Counted from the first letter of the stretch, positions 8,598 to 17,440 are shown. The stretch is 64,000 nucleotides of DNA from Opitutus sp. (GCA_024707325.1 JANPZY010000004.1:248001-312000); one strand, 5' to 3'. Notes: a model not told the origin generated them from the sequence alone. Numbers and translations are program-made.

Positions 8598-9680
8598 TCA
8601 GTCGGCGACCGGCGGATAGCTGCCGAGCCACTTCACCATCGGGCAGAACTTCTTCAGTTCGCTGATGGCCTGCTTCATCGCGGGGTCGTCGTAGTGACCG
8701 GTCACGTCGATGAAGAAGTAGTAATCCCAGGGACGCTTCTTGCTCGGACGCGACTCGATCTTCGAGAGATTGATCCCGCGTTCGGCGAGCGGCATGAGCA
8801 TCTTCAGGAGCGCGCCGGAGTGCGACGCAGCCTCATCTCCCAGCGAGACGATGAAACTCGTCACATCCTTGCCCACACCCACCGATCCGGCCGGTTTGCG
8901 ACCCAGCACGAAGAAGCGCGTCGTGTTGTCCGCCTTGTCCTGAATGTTGCGGACCACGATCGGCATCTCGTAGTGTGAAGCCGCGAGTTCGCCGGCGATG
9001 GCGGCGACGGTCGGATCGTCCTTTGCGATCTGCACCGCGCGCGAGGTGCTCGGCGCATCGATGAGCTGCGCGTGCGGCAGGTGACGCTGCAGCCAGTGAC
9101 GGCACTGCGCGAGCGCCTGATCCTTGGAGTAAACCTTCGTGATCTTCTCGAGCGGCGAGCGGGAGATCAGCGCGTGCGAAATCTCCATGTAGATTTGCGC
9201 GACGATCTTCAGGTCGCTCTCGACGAAACTATCCAGCGTCTCGCGCACGCTGCCCTCGGTGGAATTCTCGATCGGAATCACCGCGAGATCGGCCTCGCCC
9301 TTCTCCACCGCAGTGAAGATGTCCTCGATCGAGGCCATCGCGTGGTAGTCCACGCTCGCGCCAAACTTCTTGATCGCGGCCGCGTGCGTGTTGCTCGCCT
9401 CGGGGCCGAGATACGCGACCATCAGCGGCTTCTCGAGCGCGATCGCGGCCGACATGATCTCGCGATAGATCGCACGCAGTGCCTCGTTCTTGATCGGGCC
9501 CTGGTTCTGGCCGCACACCTTGCGGAAAACGGCGTCTTCGCGCTCGGGCACGTAGATTTCGCCGCCTGCGCTACGCTTCAGTTTCCCGATCTCCGCCGCG
9601 AGTGCGAGGCGTTGGTTGAGGATATCGACCAGCTGGCGGTCGAGCGCGTCGATTTTTTCGCGGATCGATTGAAGGTCCAT
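8598..9680 (-). CDS. pheA: Bifunctional chorismate mutase/prephenate dehydratase (P-protein)
   Basis: Converts chorismate through prephenate to phenylpyruvate in phenylalanine synthesis. Order of domains in 360 residues: chorismate mutase type II (about 1-85, beginning LQSIREKIDALDRQLVDILN), prephenate dehydratase (about 88-265, with the catalytic-loop TRFF segment) and an ACT regulatory domain (about 275-355, with the ESRPSKKRPWDYYFFID signature for Phe feedback). The length matches bacterial P-proteins. The start ATG lies 2 bp past the stop of scpB, so both are one transcript. Confidence 0.96.
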   Translation of the reverse strand: MDLQSIREKIDALDRQLVDILNQRLALAAEIGKLKRSAGGEIYVPEREDAVFRKVCGQNQGPIKNEALRAIYREIMSAAIALEKPLMVAYLGPEASNTHAAAIKKFGASVDYHAMASIEDIFTAVEKGEADLAVIPIENSTEGSVRETLDSFVESDLKIVAQIYMEISHALISRSPLEKITKVYSKDQALAQCRHWLQRHLPHAQLIDAPSTSRAVQIAKDDPTVAAIAGELAASHYEMPIVVRNIQDKADNTTRFFVLGRKPAGSVGVGKDVTSFIVSLGDEAASHSGALLKMLMPLAERGINLSKIESRPSKKRPWDYYFFIDVTGHYDDPAMKQAISELKKFCPMVKWLGSYPPVAD

Positions 9681-9682
9681 GA

Positions 9683-10582
9683 TCAGGCGGACGCGGGTTT
9701 GTCGGAGTCTTCGGCCGATTCGGACGCAGGTTCGATGGGCTCGACCGGCGCGGACTCTTCCGCGGGAGCGGCGGATTGTTCGGACGTTTCGCTGTTGGCG
9801 GCTTCGAGCGGCAGTTGTTCGTCCGCCAAGCCCATGTCCGTATCCGAAATCTTGTTACCGTCGGTCGCGCTCTTCAGCCATTCGTCGATCTGGCGCGACG
9901 AGAGCACGTCGGATGCGGGCAACTCGTCGAGCGACTTCACGCCCACGAACTCGAGGAATGCATCGGTGGTGCCGTATTGAAGCGGACGGCCCGGCAGATC
10001 CGCGCGGCCGACCACGTAAATGAGTTCGCGCTCGAGAAGCTTGTTGATGCCGGCTTCGGCGGAGACGCCGCGGATCGTCTCGATCTCGCCGCGCGTGACC
10101 GGCTGCCGATACGCGATGATCGCGAGCGTTTCGATTGACGACTGGCTGAGTTTCACCGGCGGCGGCTCGGCGCGCAGAATGCGAATCCAGCGCGCGAAAC
10201 GCGGATGCGTCACGATGCGGTAGCCGGCGGCGTTTTCGACCAGCAGCAATCCGTCATCCGACGCCTGCAGCTCCGCCGCAATCTGATCCATCGCCTCACG
10301 CACCTGCGTGGCCGTGATCAATGAGGGCACATCGCGATAAAGTTCGTCGTCGGCTGTGTCTTGCGGCTCGGCGACGACTTCGGCGGCGTCGGTCGCAGGC
10401 GCGGCCTCGGGCGTCTCCGGCGCAGGCTCCGCGGGCGGCGGCGCATCGTCCGCCTCCGTCTCGACCGGCAACGTAGCCTGATCGTGGAAGCGCGAGAAAG
10501 CCGCTTGGATGTCCTTGATCGTCAGCGGCTCGCTGGTGGAATACAGCAGCGCTTTGAGCACCTTTTTCAGATTGAAAGCCAT
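9683..10582 (-). CDS. scpB: Segregation and condensation protein B
   Basis: Winged-helix kleisin partner of the SMC-ScpA condensin that compacts and segregates the chromosome. The conserved core (about residues 110-235) includes SSIETLAIIAYRQPVTRGEI and the RGVSAEAGINKLLERELI winged helix. Two acidic, Ala/Pro/Glu-rich low-complexity inserts flank it (about 45-95 and 250-299), making the protein longer (299 residues) than typical ScpB near 200. ATG 10582 gives MAFNLKKVLKALLYS, the usual start. A much longer frame continues upstream but is only read-through. It is followed 2 bp later by pheA. Confidence 0.94.
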   Translation of the reverse strand: MAFNLKKVLKALLYSTSEPLTIKDIQAAFSRFHDQATLPVETEADDAPPPAEPAPETPEAAPATDAAEVVAEPQDTADDELYRDVPSLITATQVREAMDQIAAELQASDDGLLLVENAAGYRIVTHPRFARWIRILRAEPPPVKLSQSSIETLAIIAYRQPVTRGEIETIRGVSAEAGINKLLERELIYVVGRADLPGRPLQYGTTDAFLEFVGVKSLDELPASDVLSSRQIDEWLKSATDGNKISDTDMGLADEQLPLEAANSETSEQSAAPAEESAPVEPIEPASESAEDSDKPASA

Positions 10583-10750
10583 GCAGGGAAAAGCGCGACA
10601 GTGAATGAGGCAGCGTTCGGCGCACGCAACCTTGAAGTTGGAAAGCGCCTTCGGTGAAAAACCGCTCCGCAATTTTCGCTCATCAACCGTCCACCAATCT
10701 CGCTTGCCCGCGCCGATGGCGTTTGGTGTTCTCCGAACCCCTTTTTCCCA

Positions 10751-12475
10751 ATGAGCACCCAGCCCACCAACGAAACACCGCGCCCCTACTCCTCTGTGGT
10801 GGTCGACGGCAACGACCGCGCCCCTGCCCGTTCCATGCTCCGCGCGGTCGGCTTCAAGGACGACGACTTCCGCAAGCCCCAAATCGCCGTGGCTTCGTCG
10901 GCGAGCGACATGACGCCGTGCAATGTCCATTTGGGCGAACTCAGCCAGCACGCGCAAAAGGGCATCGCGGCCGCGGGCGGCCGTCCGGTCTATTTCAATA
11001 CCATCACCGTCACCGACGGCATCAGCATGGGCACGCAAGGCATGCGCTACTCGCTCGTGTCGCGCGAAGTGATCGCCGACTCGATCGAGACTGCCGTCGC
11101 GGCCGAGGGTTTCGACGGCCTGATCGCGATCGGCGGCTGCGACAAGAACATGCCCGGCGCGATGATCGCGATCGCGCGCCTCAACCGCCCCGCGGTGTTC
11201 ATCTATGGCGGCACCATCCTCCCCGGCTTCACGCCCGGGGATTGCGACAAGAAAAAGCCGCTCGATATCGTCTCCGTTTTCGAGGCTGTCGGTAAACACG
11301 CCAAGGGCGAACTCGACGACGCCGGCCTGAAAGAGGTCGAGGAATCCGCCATTCCGGGCCCCGGTTCCTGCGGCGGTATGTATACCGCCAACACGATGGC
11401 GAGCGCGATCGAAGTGCTCGGCATGAGCCTCCCGCACAGCAGCGCGCAGCTCGCGATCAGCAAGGAAAAGCGCGACGACTGCGAACGCGCCGGCGCCGCC
11501 GTGATGGAAATGCTGCGCCGCGGCATCCGCCCGCGCGATATTCTCACGCGCAAGGCATTCGAGAACGCGATCACGGTCTGCACCGCGCTCGGCGGCTCGA
11601 CGAACCTCATCCTCCACTTGCTCGCGATCGCGCACGCCGCGGAAGTCCCGCTCACGATCGAGGATTTCAAGGTCATCGGCGACCGCATCCCGCTGCTCGC
11701 GGACCTCAAGCCGTTCGGCAAATACAACATGAGCCATCTCATCCGCATCGGCGGCATCCGTCCGATGATGAAGATGCTGCTCGATCGCGGTCTGTTGCAC
11801 GGCGATTGCCTCACGGTCACCGGCGAAACCATTGCCGAAACGCTGAAGGACGAAAAGCCCTACGGTGTGTATCCAACCGAGCAGGACATCATCCGTCCGT
11901 GGGACAACCCGATCAAGTCCACCACCCACCTCCGCGTGCTCCACGGCAACCTCGCGCCCGGCGGCGCAGTTGGTAAAATCACCGGCAAGGAAGGTCTCTA
12001 CTTCAAGGGCACCGCCAAGGTTTACGAGGGCGAAGAGGACGCGTTGAAGGGCATCCTCCGCGGCGACGTCGTGAAAGGCGACGTGGTCGTGATCCGCAAC
12101 GAAGGCCCTGTCGGCGGCCCCGGCATGCGCGAGATGCTCTCTCCCACCAGCGCCGTGGCGGGTCGCGGTCTGATCAAAGATGTCGCGCTCATCACCGACG
12201 GTCGCTTCTCCGGCGGCAGCCACGGGTTCGACGTCGGCCACATCACGCCCGAAGCCGCGAAGGGCGGCCCGATCGGCATCGTGCGCAATGGCGACATCAT
12301 CGAAATCGATGCGGTGAAAAACACGATCAGCCTCCTCATCCCCGACGAGGAATACACCGCACGCCTCGCCGCCTACACGCCGCCTCCTCCGCGTGAAACG
12401 CGTGGCGTGCTCGCCAAATACGCCAAGCTCGTCAGCACCGCTTCCGAAGGCGCGGTGACGGATAAATATCTCTGA
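10751..12475 (+). CDS. ilvD: Dihydroxy-acid dehydratase
   Basis: Iron-sulfur enzyme that dehydrates dihydroxy acids in valine, isoleucine and leucine synthesis. In 574 residues it has the cluster cysteine motifs GGCDKNMPGAM (about residue 122) and GSCGGMYTANTMAS (about 205) plus the C-terminal TDGRFSGGSHGFDVGHITPE signature. Full length and unbroken. The 168-bp leader, divergent from scpB, holds no leader peptide or riboswitch that I recognise. A strong terminator follows. Confidence 0.97.
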   Translation: MSTQPTNETPRPYSSVVVDGNDRAPARSMLRAVGFKDDDFRKPQIAVASSASDMTPCNVHLGELSQHAQKGIAAAGGRPVYFNTITVTDGISMGTQGMRYSLVSREVIADSIETAVAAEGFDGLIAIGGCDKNMPGAMIAIARLNRPAVFIYGGTILPGFTPGDCDKKKPLDIVSVFEAVGKHAKGELDDAGLKEVEESAIPGPGSCGGMYTANTMASAIEVLGMSLPHSSAQLAISKEKRDDCERAGAAVMEMLRRGIRPRDILTRKAFENAITVCTALGGSTNLILHLLAIAHAAEVPLTIEDFKVIGDRIPLLADLKPFGKYNMSHLIRIGGIRPMMKMLLDRGLLHGDCLTVTGETIAETLKDEKPYGVYPTEQDIIRPWDNPIKSTTHLRVLHGNLAPGGAVGKITGKEGLYFKGTAKVYEGEEDALKGILRGDVVKGDVVVIRNEGPVGGPGMREMLSPTSAVAGRGLIKDVALITDGRFSGGSHGFDVGHITPEAAKGGPIGIVRNGDIIEIDAVKNTISLLIPDEEYTARLAAYTPPPPRETRGVLAKYAKLVSTASEGAVTDKYL

Positions 12476-12537
12476 CGCCAGACGCGCGGCAGGGACGCCT
12501 CTCCGGGACGTCCGCCAACCGCTCGCAAGTCTCTTCG

Positions 12538-12566
12538 AAGGACGGCTCCCGCAGCCGTCCTTTTTT
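12538..12566 (+). terminator. Rho-independent terminator of ilvD
   Basis: A 10-bp stem AAGGACGGCT/AGCCGTCCTT (12538-12547 with 12553-12562, loop CCCGC) leads directly into six T. Its right end touches the stop codon of the convergent DUF72 gene. Confidence 0.92.
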
Positions 12567-13377
12567 ATGCGCGTTTCCCGCCAAGCAGCGTCTGCAACGC
12601 CAGCGCTGCTTTCGGCGCGTAGTCGTGCGCGTGATTGTTCGCGATCACATGAAGTTCGTCCGCCCGTGCGCCGAGCGCGCGCACGCGTTTCGCGATCTGC
12701 CGCAGCTCCGCCTCGGTGTAGGCGTGTGCGTGTCGCTCCGCGGCAGAGTCCGCCTCGAGATACTTTGGATTTCGCCCGTGCAAACGCAGATAGCCGATTC
12801 TCGGATGCGTGACTTCGTCCACTGCCGGCATGAGCGCGCTGGCCGCGATATCCGGCATGTCCACCGCGACCCACACGAGTTCGTGCTGGCGGAAAAATGC
12901 CAGCGTGTCCGCGCGTGCCGCGCCCTCGACCCACGCGCGATCGCGCAACTCCACCGCGAGCGCGTGCGGCCGCAGTTTTTCCGCGAGCGGCACGAGTTCG
13001 TCCAACGTGTGCTTCACCGGCCCAAACGTCGGCGGCATCACGATCAGAAACGCGCCGAGCCGTCCCGCCTCGATCAGCGGCTGCACGCCCGCGAGCAGTT
13101 TCTCGATCCATCCGCTCTCCGCCGAAGCACGCTGCGGATTCTGCGAAAACACGCGGTGCAGTTTCACGTCGAACGTGAATCCGTCCGGCGTCTGCTTCAC
13201 CCACTCGGCCGTCGCACTCGCTTTCGGCAACGCGTAGAAAGTCGCGTTCACTTCCACGTGGTTGAACCACGCCGCATACGCCTTCAGCCGCTCGCTCGCC
13301 TTCACCCCCGGCGGCGACGTGAGCAACGCGCGATACTCCGGGTCCGCCCAACTGCCGAGGCCAAGGTGCAGTTTCAT
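12565..13377 (-). CDS. DUF72 (YecE-like) family protein
   Basis: DUF72/YecE-like TIM-barrel protein of 270 residues; the biochemical role is not established. The family signature is clear: GLGSWADPEYR at the start, FNHVEVNATFYALP (about 38-51), FTFDVKLHRVFS (about 67-78), a VAVDMPD strand and the C-terminal LRLHGRNPKY plus VIANNHAHDYA, where His and Asn are the conserved family residues. No signal peptide. Convergent with ilvD. Confidence 0.9.
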   Translation of the reverse strand: MKLHLGLGSWADPEYRALLTSPPGVKASERLKAYAAWFNHVEVNATFYALPKASATAEWVKQTPDGFTFDVKLHRVFSQNPQRASAESGWIEKLLAGVQPLIEAGRLGAFLIVMPPTFGPVKHTLDELVPLAEKLRPHALAVELRDRAWVEGAARADTLAFFRQHELVWVAVDMPDIAASALMPAVDEVTHPRIGYLRLHGRNPKYLEADSAAERHAHAYTEAELRQIAKRVRALGARADELHVIANNHAHDYAPKAALALQTLLGGKRA

Positions 13378-13509
13378 TCGCCTGCGATTTTCCCCGACAA
13401 TCGCTTTTCAGCAAATCTCATGACGCGCTTTCGCGGTGCGCATTTCTGATTCTGGAGGTCTTTTAACTTCGCGCCGTTTCCGCTACGCGTTACCGTGCCT
13501 CCTTTGCTT

Positions 13510-15090
13510 ATGACCTGGAATCGCTTCAAAACCCATTTCTATCCCAATCCGGAACTCGGGCTCGCGCTCGATCTCAGCCGCATCCCGTTCCCCGACGATT
13601 TCTTCTCCTCGATGGAGCCGCGCATCCAGGAAGCGTTCTCCGCGATGGCTGAACTCGAGAAGGGCGCCATCGCCAATCCCGACGAAAACCGCATGGTCGG
13701 CCACTACTGGCTCCGCGCACCGCAGCTCGCGCCGACCGCCGCGCTGACGCAGGAAATCACGTCCACCGTCGCCGCGATCAAGGATTTCGCCGCCAAGGTC
13801 CACTCCGGCGAGATCTCCGGCCCCAAGGGTAAATTCAAAACCGTCCTCGTCGTCGGCATCGGCGGCTCCGCGCTCGGACCGCAGCTCGTCAACCACGCGC
13901 TCGGCAACCCGCGCAAGGACAAGCTCTCCGTCGCCTTCGTCGACAACACCGACCCCGATGGCATCGACTACGTGCTCGCGCAGCTCCGCCGCGATCTCGC
14001 GAAGACGCTTGTCGTCGTGATTTCGAAATCCGGCGGCACGGTCGAAACGCGCAACGGCATGCTCGAAGTCGCCGCCGCGTTCAAAGCCGCGGGCCTCGAT
14101 TATCCGAAACACTTCGTCGCCGTGACCGGCGCCGGCTCGAAGCTCGAGCAGACCGCAATCAACGAAGGCTGGCTCGCTCGTTTCCCGATGTGGGATTGGG
14201 TCGGCGGTCGCACGTCCGAACTCTCCGCCGTCGGCCTCCTGCCCGCCGCGCTCCAAGGCATCGACATCCAGGCGATGCTCGATGGCGCTGCCGCGGTCGA
14301 CGTCGTCACACGCAGCAACGTCACCAAGGAAAATCCCGCCGCGCTGCTCGCGCTCACGTGGTATTTCGCCACCGACGGACGCGGCGCGAAGGACATGGTC
14401 GTGCTCCCTTACAAGGACCGCCTGCTCCTCTTCTCGCGCTACCTCCAGCAGCTCGTCATGGAGTCGCTCGGCAAGGAATTCGATCTCAAGGGCAACGTCG
14501 TCAACCAAGGCATCGCCGTCTACGGCAACAAGGGTTCGACCGACCAGCACGCCTACGTGCAGCAGCTCCGCGAAGGCGTGAACAACTTCTTCGTGACGTT
14601 CATCGAGGTCCTCAAAGACCGCGACGCGAAGACAGCCCTCGAAGTCGAGCCCGGCATCACCACCGGCGATTACCTCCAAGGTTTCTACCTCGGCACACGC
14701 GACGCGCTTTCCGAAAAAGATCGTTCCTCGCTCACCGTCACGGTGCAGGACGTCTCGCCGCGCACGGTCGGCCAGCTCATCGCACTCTACGAACGCGCGG
14801 TCGGTTTCTACGCCACGCTCGTCGGCATCAACGCCTACCACCAGCCCGGTGTCGAAGCCGGCAAGAAGGCCGCGACCGGCGTGATCGTGCTCAAGAAGCA
14901 AATCGTCGCCACGCTTACCGCCGCGCCGGGCGAGTTCCTTACCGCCGAGGAAATCGCCGCGAAGATCAGCCCGGAAACGTCGCCCGAACTCACGTTCAAG
15001 ATCCTCGAGCACCTCGCCGCGAACAAAAACACCGGCGTGAAGAAACGCGCGAAGACTCCGTGGTTCAACTCACGCTACGGCGTGAAGTGA
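13510..15090 (+). CDS. pgi: Glucose-6-phosphate isomerase
   Basis: Interconverts glucose-6-P and fructose-6-P in glycolysis and gluconeogenesis. Signature segments are [18 protein letters not shown] (about 117-134), [12 protein letters not shown] and [18 protein letters not shown] with the catalytic Glu/His region downstream. The product is 526 residues from ATG 13510. A GTG at 13495 adds five residues and is less likely. The C-terminal 50 residues look like a small winged-helix extension ([20 protein letters not shown] onward), seen in some Verrucomicrobia-type Pgi (inference). Own terminator follows. Confidence 0.95.
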   Translation: MTWNRFKTHFYPNPELGLALDLSRIPFPDDFFSSMEPRIQEAFSAMAELEKGAIANPDENRMVGHYWLRAPQLAPTAALTQEITSTVAAIKDFAAKVHSGEISGPKGKFKTVLVVGIGGSALGPQLVNHALGNPRKDKLSVAFVDNTDPDGIDYVLAQLRRDLAKTLVVVISKSGGTVETRNGMLEVAAAFKAAGLDYPKHFVAVTGAGSKLEQTAINEGWLARFPMWDWVGGRTSELSAVGLLPAALQGIDIQAMLDGAAAVDVVTRSNVTKENPAALLALTWYFATDGRGAKDMVVLPYKDRLLLFSRYLQQLVMESLGKEFDLKGNVVNQGIAVYGNKGSTDQHAYVQQLREGVNNFFVTFIEVLKDRDAKTALEVEPGITTGDYLQGFYLGTRDALSEKDRSSLTVTVQDVSPRTVGQLIALYERAVGFYATLVGINAYHQPGVEAGKKAATGVIVLKKQIVATLTAAPGEFLTAEEIAAKISPETSPELTFKILEHLAANKNTGVKKRAKTPWFNSRYGVK

Positions 15091-15116
15091 TTCGCCCCGC
15101 AGTCTGTTTCTCTCCC

Positions 15117-15146
15117 AGCCCGGCGCCGCCACGCGCCGGGCTTTTT
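15117..15146 (+). terminator. Rho-independent terminator of pgi
   Basis: The 10-bp GC-rich stem AGCCCGGCGC/GCGCCGGGCT (15117-15126 with 15133-15142) has a 6-nt loop and ends in TTTTT. Confidence 0.92.
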
Positions 15147-15159
15147 GCTTCCACCCTCT

Positions 15160-15233
15160 TGTCCCTCTGAGCGAAGCGAAGTTCAGCCGACGGCGAAGCG
15201 CCCACTGGATTCTTCGCTTCGCTCAGAATGACA
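15160..15233. repeat. REPIN-like inverted repeat, copy 1
   Basis: Two inverted arms share CTGAGCGAAGCGAAG/CTTCGCTTCGCTCAG, with about 18 bp between the 28-bp arms. The right arm (15206-15233) is identical to both arms of the 17309-17404 copy; the left arm (15160-15187) is degenerate outside the core. It looks like a mobile palindromic repeat pair. Confidence 0.85.
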
Positions 15234-15245
15234 GATCTGGAGCCG

Positions 15246-15355
15246 TGGCGCACCATATCGCGCCCGTGTCTGTCCCGAGTCGGAACACGGTGCGCACCGG
15301 GTCGCGCCAAGGTGCGGACACGGTCGAGCCAAGGTCGACACCGGGCCGCGGCATT
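15246..15355 (-). repeat. 22-bp degenerate tandem array, five units, reverse orientation
   Basis: Five 22-bp units read here as the reverse complement of the 45059 consensus. The two best units, 15290-15311 and 15312-15333, share GTGCG-AC at the left, a G-rich centre and TCG-GCCAAG at the right. The array ends 51 bp before the start codon of the next gene. Confidence 0.82.
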
Positions 15356-15406
15356 TTGCGCTTCCCACCGCGGCAGCGCGCGCGCAGAACCGGAGCGTCC
15401 AGCTCG

Positions 15407-16147
15407 ATGAACCGTCTCTCGCTTGTGCTGAGTGTGCTCGTTCTCGCCGGCGCGGCTATTGCGGCCGCGCTCTACTGGCGGCTCGTCGAAACGCGCGCGC
15501 ATCTACAAACGCAACTGGTCAGCGCCACCGGCCGCGCGAACGATCTTCAGCGCCAGCTCACCACCGCCCACGAGAGTATCGAGGATCTCAATACGCGTCT
15601 CACCGCGCTCGATGCCGATCTCGGCGAGACGAAGTCGAAGCTCACGTTTTCCGAGACGAAAAACGCGCAGCTCGGACACGAGCTCACGCAGACGAAGAAT
15701 CTCCTCGCCGCGCGCGAACTCGCTTCGGCCGAACTCGGCCGGCAGATCCAAACGCTCCGCGACGAACTCACCGAGGCCCGCGCCCAGGCCGCATCCGCCG
15801 AAGAACTCGAGGACGCCCGCGCCACGATCGCACAGCTCGAACGCCAGCTCGCGGAAGCGAAGCACGGCGCGGCCGCCAGCGACACGGCGAGCGCGACCGC
15901 TGTTTTCTCGAGTCGCCCTCGCGCGCTCGTCCTGAGCGTCGGTCCTTCGAGCTCGTTCGTGATTCTCAACTACGGCAGCGACCGCGGAGCCGCCGCGGGA
16001 CAGACACTTACGATCCAGCGCGGAACCGACGTGCTCGCCAAGGTTCTCATCAGCGACGCGCGGCCGGCGTTTTCGGTCGCGCAGGTCCAGCCCGATTCCT
16101 TGCATGGCGTCTTGCAGAAGGGCGATTTCGCCATTTTAACCCAGTGA
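15407..16147 (+). CDS. Membrane-anchored coiled-coil protein, function unknown
   Basis: 246 residues. One N-terminal transmembrane segment (about 5-26), then a long coiled coil with heptad-like Leu spacing (about 30-165), then a compact C-terminal domain (about 175-246, ALVLSVGPSSSFVILNYGSDRG). That domain resembles the small beta domain of MreC-like or SH3-like periplasmic proteins. ATG 15407 is chosen because upstream in-frame codons fall in the repeat array. It is followed 3 bp later by a small lipoprotein gene, so the pair may act together at the inner membrane or periplasm. Function not assigned. Confidence 0.82.
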   Translation: MNRLSLVLSVLVLAGAAIAAALYWRLVETRAHLQTQLVSATGRANDLQRQLTTAHESIEDLNTRLTALDADLGETKSKLTFSETKNAQLGHELTQTKNLLAARELASAELGRQIQTLRDELTEARAQAASAEELEDARATIAQLERQLAEAKHGAAASDTASATAVFSSRPRALVLSVGPSSSFVILNYGSDRGAAAGQTLTIQRGTDVLAKVLISDARPAFSVAQVQPDSLHGVLQKGDFAILTQ

Positions 16148-16150
16148 TTC

Positions 16151-16315
16151 ATGAACTCCCTGAAGAAACCGGTGCTCGGTCTCCTTGCTCTCCTCTTCGC
16201 CGCTCTGTTTGCCGGCTGCGCCGCCAACCAGCAGGACTCCTCGATTCCGTGGAGCCGTCCCGCTGATTGGGAAGGCCAGATCCCCGGCATGGGTTCCGGC
16301 ATGGGCGGCCGCTAA
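16151..16315 (+). CDS. Small lipoprotein
   Basis: 54-residue lipoprotein. A basic start (MNSLKKP) and hydrophobic helix lead into the lipobox LFAGC with Cys23 as lipidation site, then a short tail ending in GMGSGMGGR. The start is 3 bp after the stop of the coiled-coil membrane gene, so they share an operon. A terminator follows at 16339. The mature peptide has only about 32 residues; a structural role is possible. Confidence 0.8.
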   Translation: MNSLKKPVLGLLALLFAALFAGCAANQQDSSIPWSRPADWEGQIPGMGSGMGGR

Positions 16316-16338
16316 GCGCGCGCTCAGTCTGATTTTTC

Positions 16339-16366
16339 AAAATCCGGCCGCGTGCCGGATTTTTTT
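16339..16366 (+). terminator. Rho-independent terminator abutting the rsmI start
   Basis: The 10-bp stem AAAATCCGGC/GCCGGATTTT (16339-16348 with 16354-16363, loop CGCGT) is followed by T to 16366. The rsmI ATG is the very next base. Confidence 0.9.
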
Positions 16367-17092
16367 ATGAGCGAAACGCCACCGACCAACTCCTCCCTGT
16401 TCGCCCAGCCCCGCCACCTCTACGTGGTCGCGACGCCGATCGGCAATCTGGCCGATCTCACGGAGCGGGCGCGTGCAATCCTCGGCGGAGTCGATCTAGT
16501 CGCCTGTGAGGACACGCGCACAACCGGCGCCATGCTCACGCGACTCGGGCTGCGCCGCGATCTGGTCGCTTATCACGAGCACAATGAAACCGAGGTCGCA
16601 GAGCGGCTCGCCGAGCAGATCGCCGCGGGAAAATCCGTCGCAGTCGTCAGCGACGCCGGCACGCCGGCGTTGAGCGATCCAGGCTTTCGCGTCGTGCGTG
16701 CGTGTCGTCGTCGCGGTTTGCCGGTTGTGCCGGTGCCGGGCGCGTGCGCGGTCGTGTCGGTGCTCAGCGCGAGCGGACTGCCGACGAATGGTTTTTTGTT
16801 TGTCGGTTTCCTGCCGCCGAAGAGCGCCGCGCGAATTGCGTTTTTCGAGAAGTATCGGGAGTTCGACTACACGCTCGCGCTCTACGAGAGCTGCCACCGG
16901 ATCGACAAGGCGGTCGACGAGATCGTCGCCACGCTGGGCCCGACTCGCGTGATCTGCGTGGCCAAAGAAGTCACGAAACTGCACGAGACGTTTCTCACCG
17001 GTCCGGCCAGCGAAGTGCAGGCGCGGCTCGCAAAGACGAGTCTCAAGGGCGAGTTCGTCCTCTTGATCGCGCCGGCCGATTTCGTTTTGTGA
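16367..17092 (+). CDS. rsmI: 16S rRNA 2'-O-ribose C1402 methyltransferase
   Basis: SAM-dependent tetrapyrrole-methylase-fold enzyme that methylates C1402 of 16S rRNA at the P site. Motifs are LYVVATPIGNLADLTERA (about 19-36), CEDTRTTG (about 47-54), YHEHNE, VVSDAGTPALSDPG and VPVPGACAVVSVLSASGLPT, in RsmI order. 241 residues from ATG 16367. A GTG at 16352 lies inside the upstream terminator stem. As placed, the start has no room for a ribosome binding site downstream of the terminator, suggesting leaderless translation or read-through. Confidence 0.95.
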   Translation: MSETPPTNSSLFAQPRHLYVVATPIGNLADLTERARAILGGVDLVACEDTRTTGAMLTRLGLRRDLVAYHEHNETEVAERLAEQIAAGKSVAVVSDAGTPALSDPGFRVVRACRRRGLPVVPVPGACAVVSVLSASGLPTNGFLFVGFLPPKSAARIAFFEKYREFDYTLALYESCHRIDKAVDEIVATLGPTRVICVAKEVTKLHETFLTGPASEVQARLAKTSLKGEFVLLIAPADFVL

Positions 17093-17099
17093 GCCGCCG

Positions 17100-17186
17100 A
17101 TGAATCCCTCGCGCGTCGCCGTCATCGATATCGGGAGCAACTCCATCAAGGTGCTCGTCGCCGCGCGCGAAGCCGACGAAATTTAA
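17100..17186 (+). pseudogene. 5' remnant of an exopolyphosphatase (Ppx/GppA) gene
   Basis: 28 codons reading VAVIDIGSNSIKVLVAAREADE, the exact N-terminal phosphate-binding start of Ppx/GppA proteins (normally about 300-500 residues). The frame then stops in AT-rich sequence at 17184-17186. The rest of the gene is absent. It starts 8 bp after the rsmI stop, so it was probably once in an operon with rsmI. Confidence 0.75.
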
Positions 17187-17189
17187 ATA

Positions 17190-17289
17190 AGATATGCCGT
17201 TTCAACGAACCGGTCACCCCAATGTAGAGCGTGCCGTGCGGCCGATTGGTCACGATGTAGACCCAATAGCTCCGATGCGTCGCCGGCAT
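17190..17289 (-). pseudogene. 5' remnant of a GIY-YIG endonuclease-domain gene
   Basis: On the minus strand ATG 17287-17289 opens a frame with the hallmark YWVYIVTNRPHGTLYIGVTG followed by SLKRHI, typical of small GIY-YIG proteins. After about 34 codons homology ends abruptly at about 17190, where the opposite-strand ppx remnant begins. The catalytic Arg/Glu region is missing. Its upstream side carries a REPIN-like element. Confidence 0.75.
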
Positions 17290-17308
17290 GCCTGTCATCT
17301 ACCGGAAT

Positions 17309-17404
17309 TGTCATTCTGAGCGAAGCGAAGAATCCAGTGTGCGCTTCGTTGCGGAGCACGGCTGCTAAGCTACAAGTGGATTCTTCGCTTCGCTCAGAAT
17401 GACA
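17309..17404. repeat. REPIN-like inverted repeat, copy 2
   Basis: Perfect 28-bp inverted arms (17309-17336 and 17377-17404) contain CATTCTGAGCGAAGCGAAG and its complement, separated by 40 bp. The right arm is identical to the right arm of the 15160 copy. It lies between the GIY-YIG remnant and the pseudouridine synthase 3' end. Confidence 0.88.
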
Positions 17405-17440
17405 GAACACGTGGGCATCGCACCACTGCCCTCCTTCTGC

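Larger units (their letters stand above)
15091..15406. other. Intergenic region after pgi: terminator, REPIN-like element, 22-bp array
   Basis: No gene is visible. In order it holds the pgi terminator (15117-15146), an inverted-repeat element shared with 17309-17404 (15160-15233), a five-unit 22-bp array (15246-15355) and about 50 bp of leader before the coiled-coil gene. Confidence 0.75.

Noticed and set aside
9683..13414. A 1243-codon open frame on the minus strand through scpB, ilvD and DUF72
   Set aside because: Only the last 299 codons are scpB; the rest is antisense to ilvD and out of frame with DUF72. High GC makes long spurious frames.
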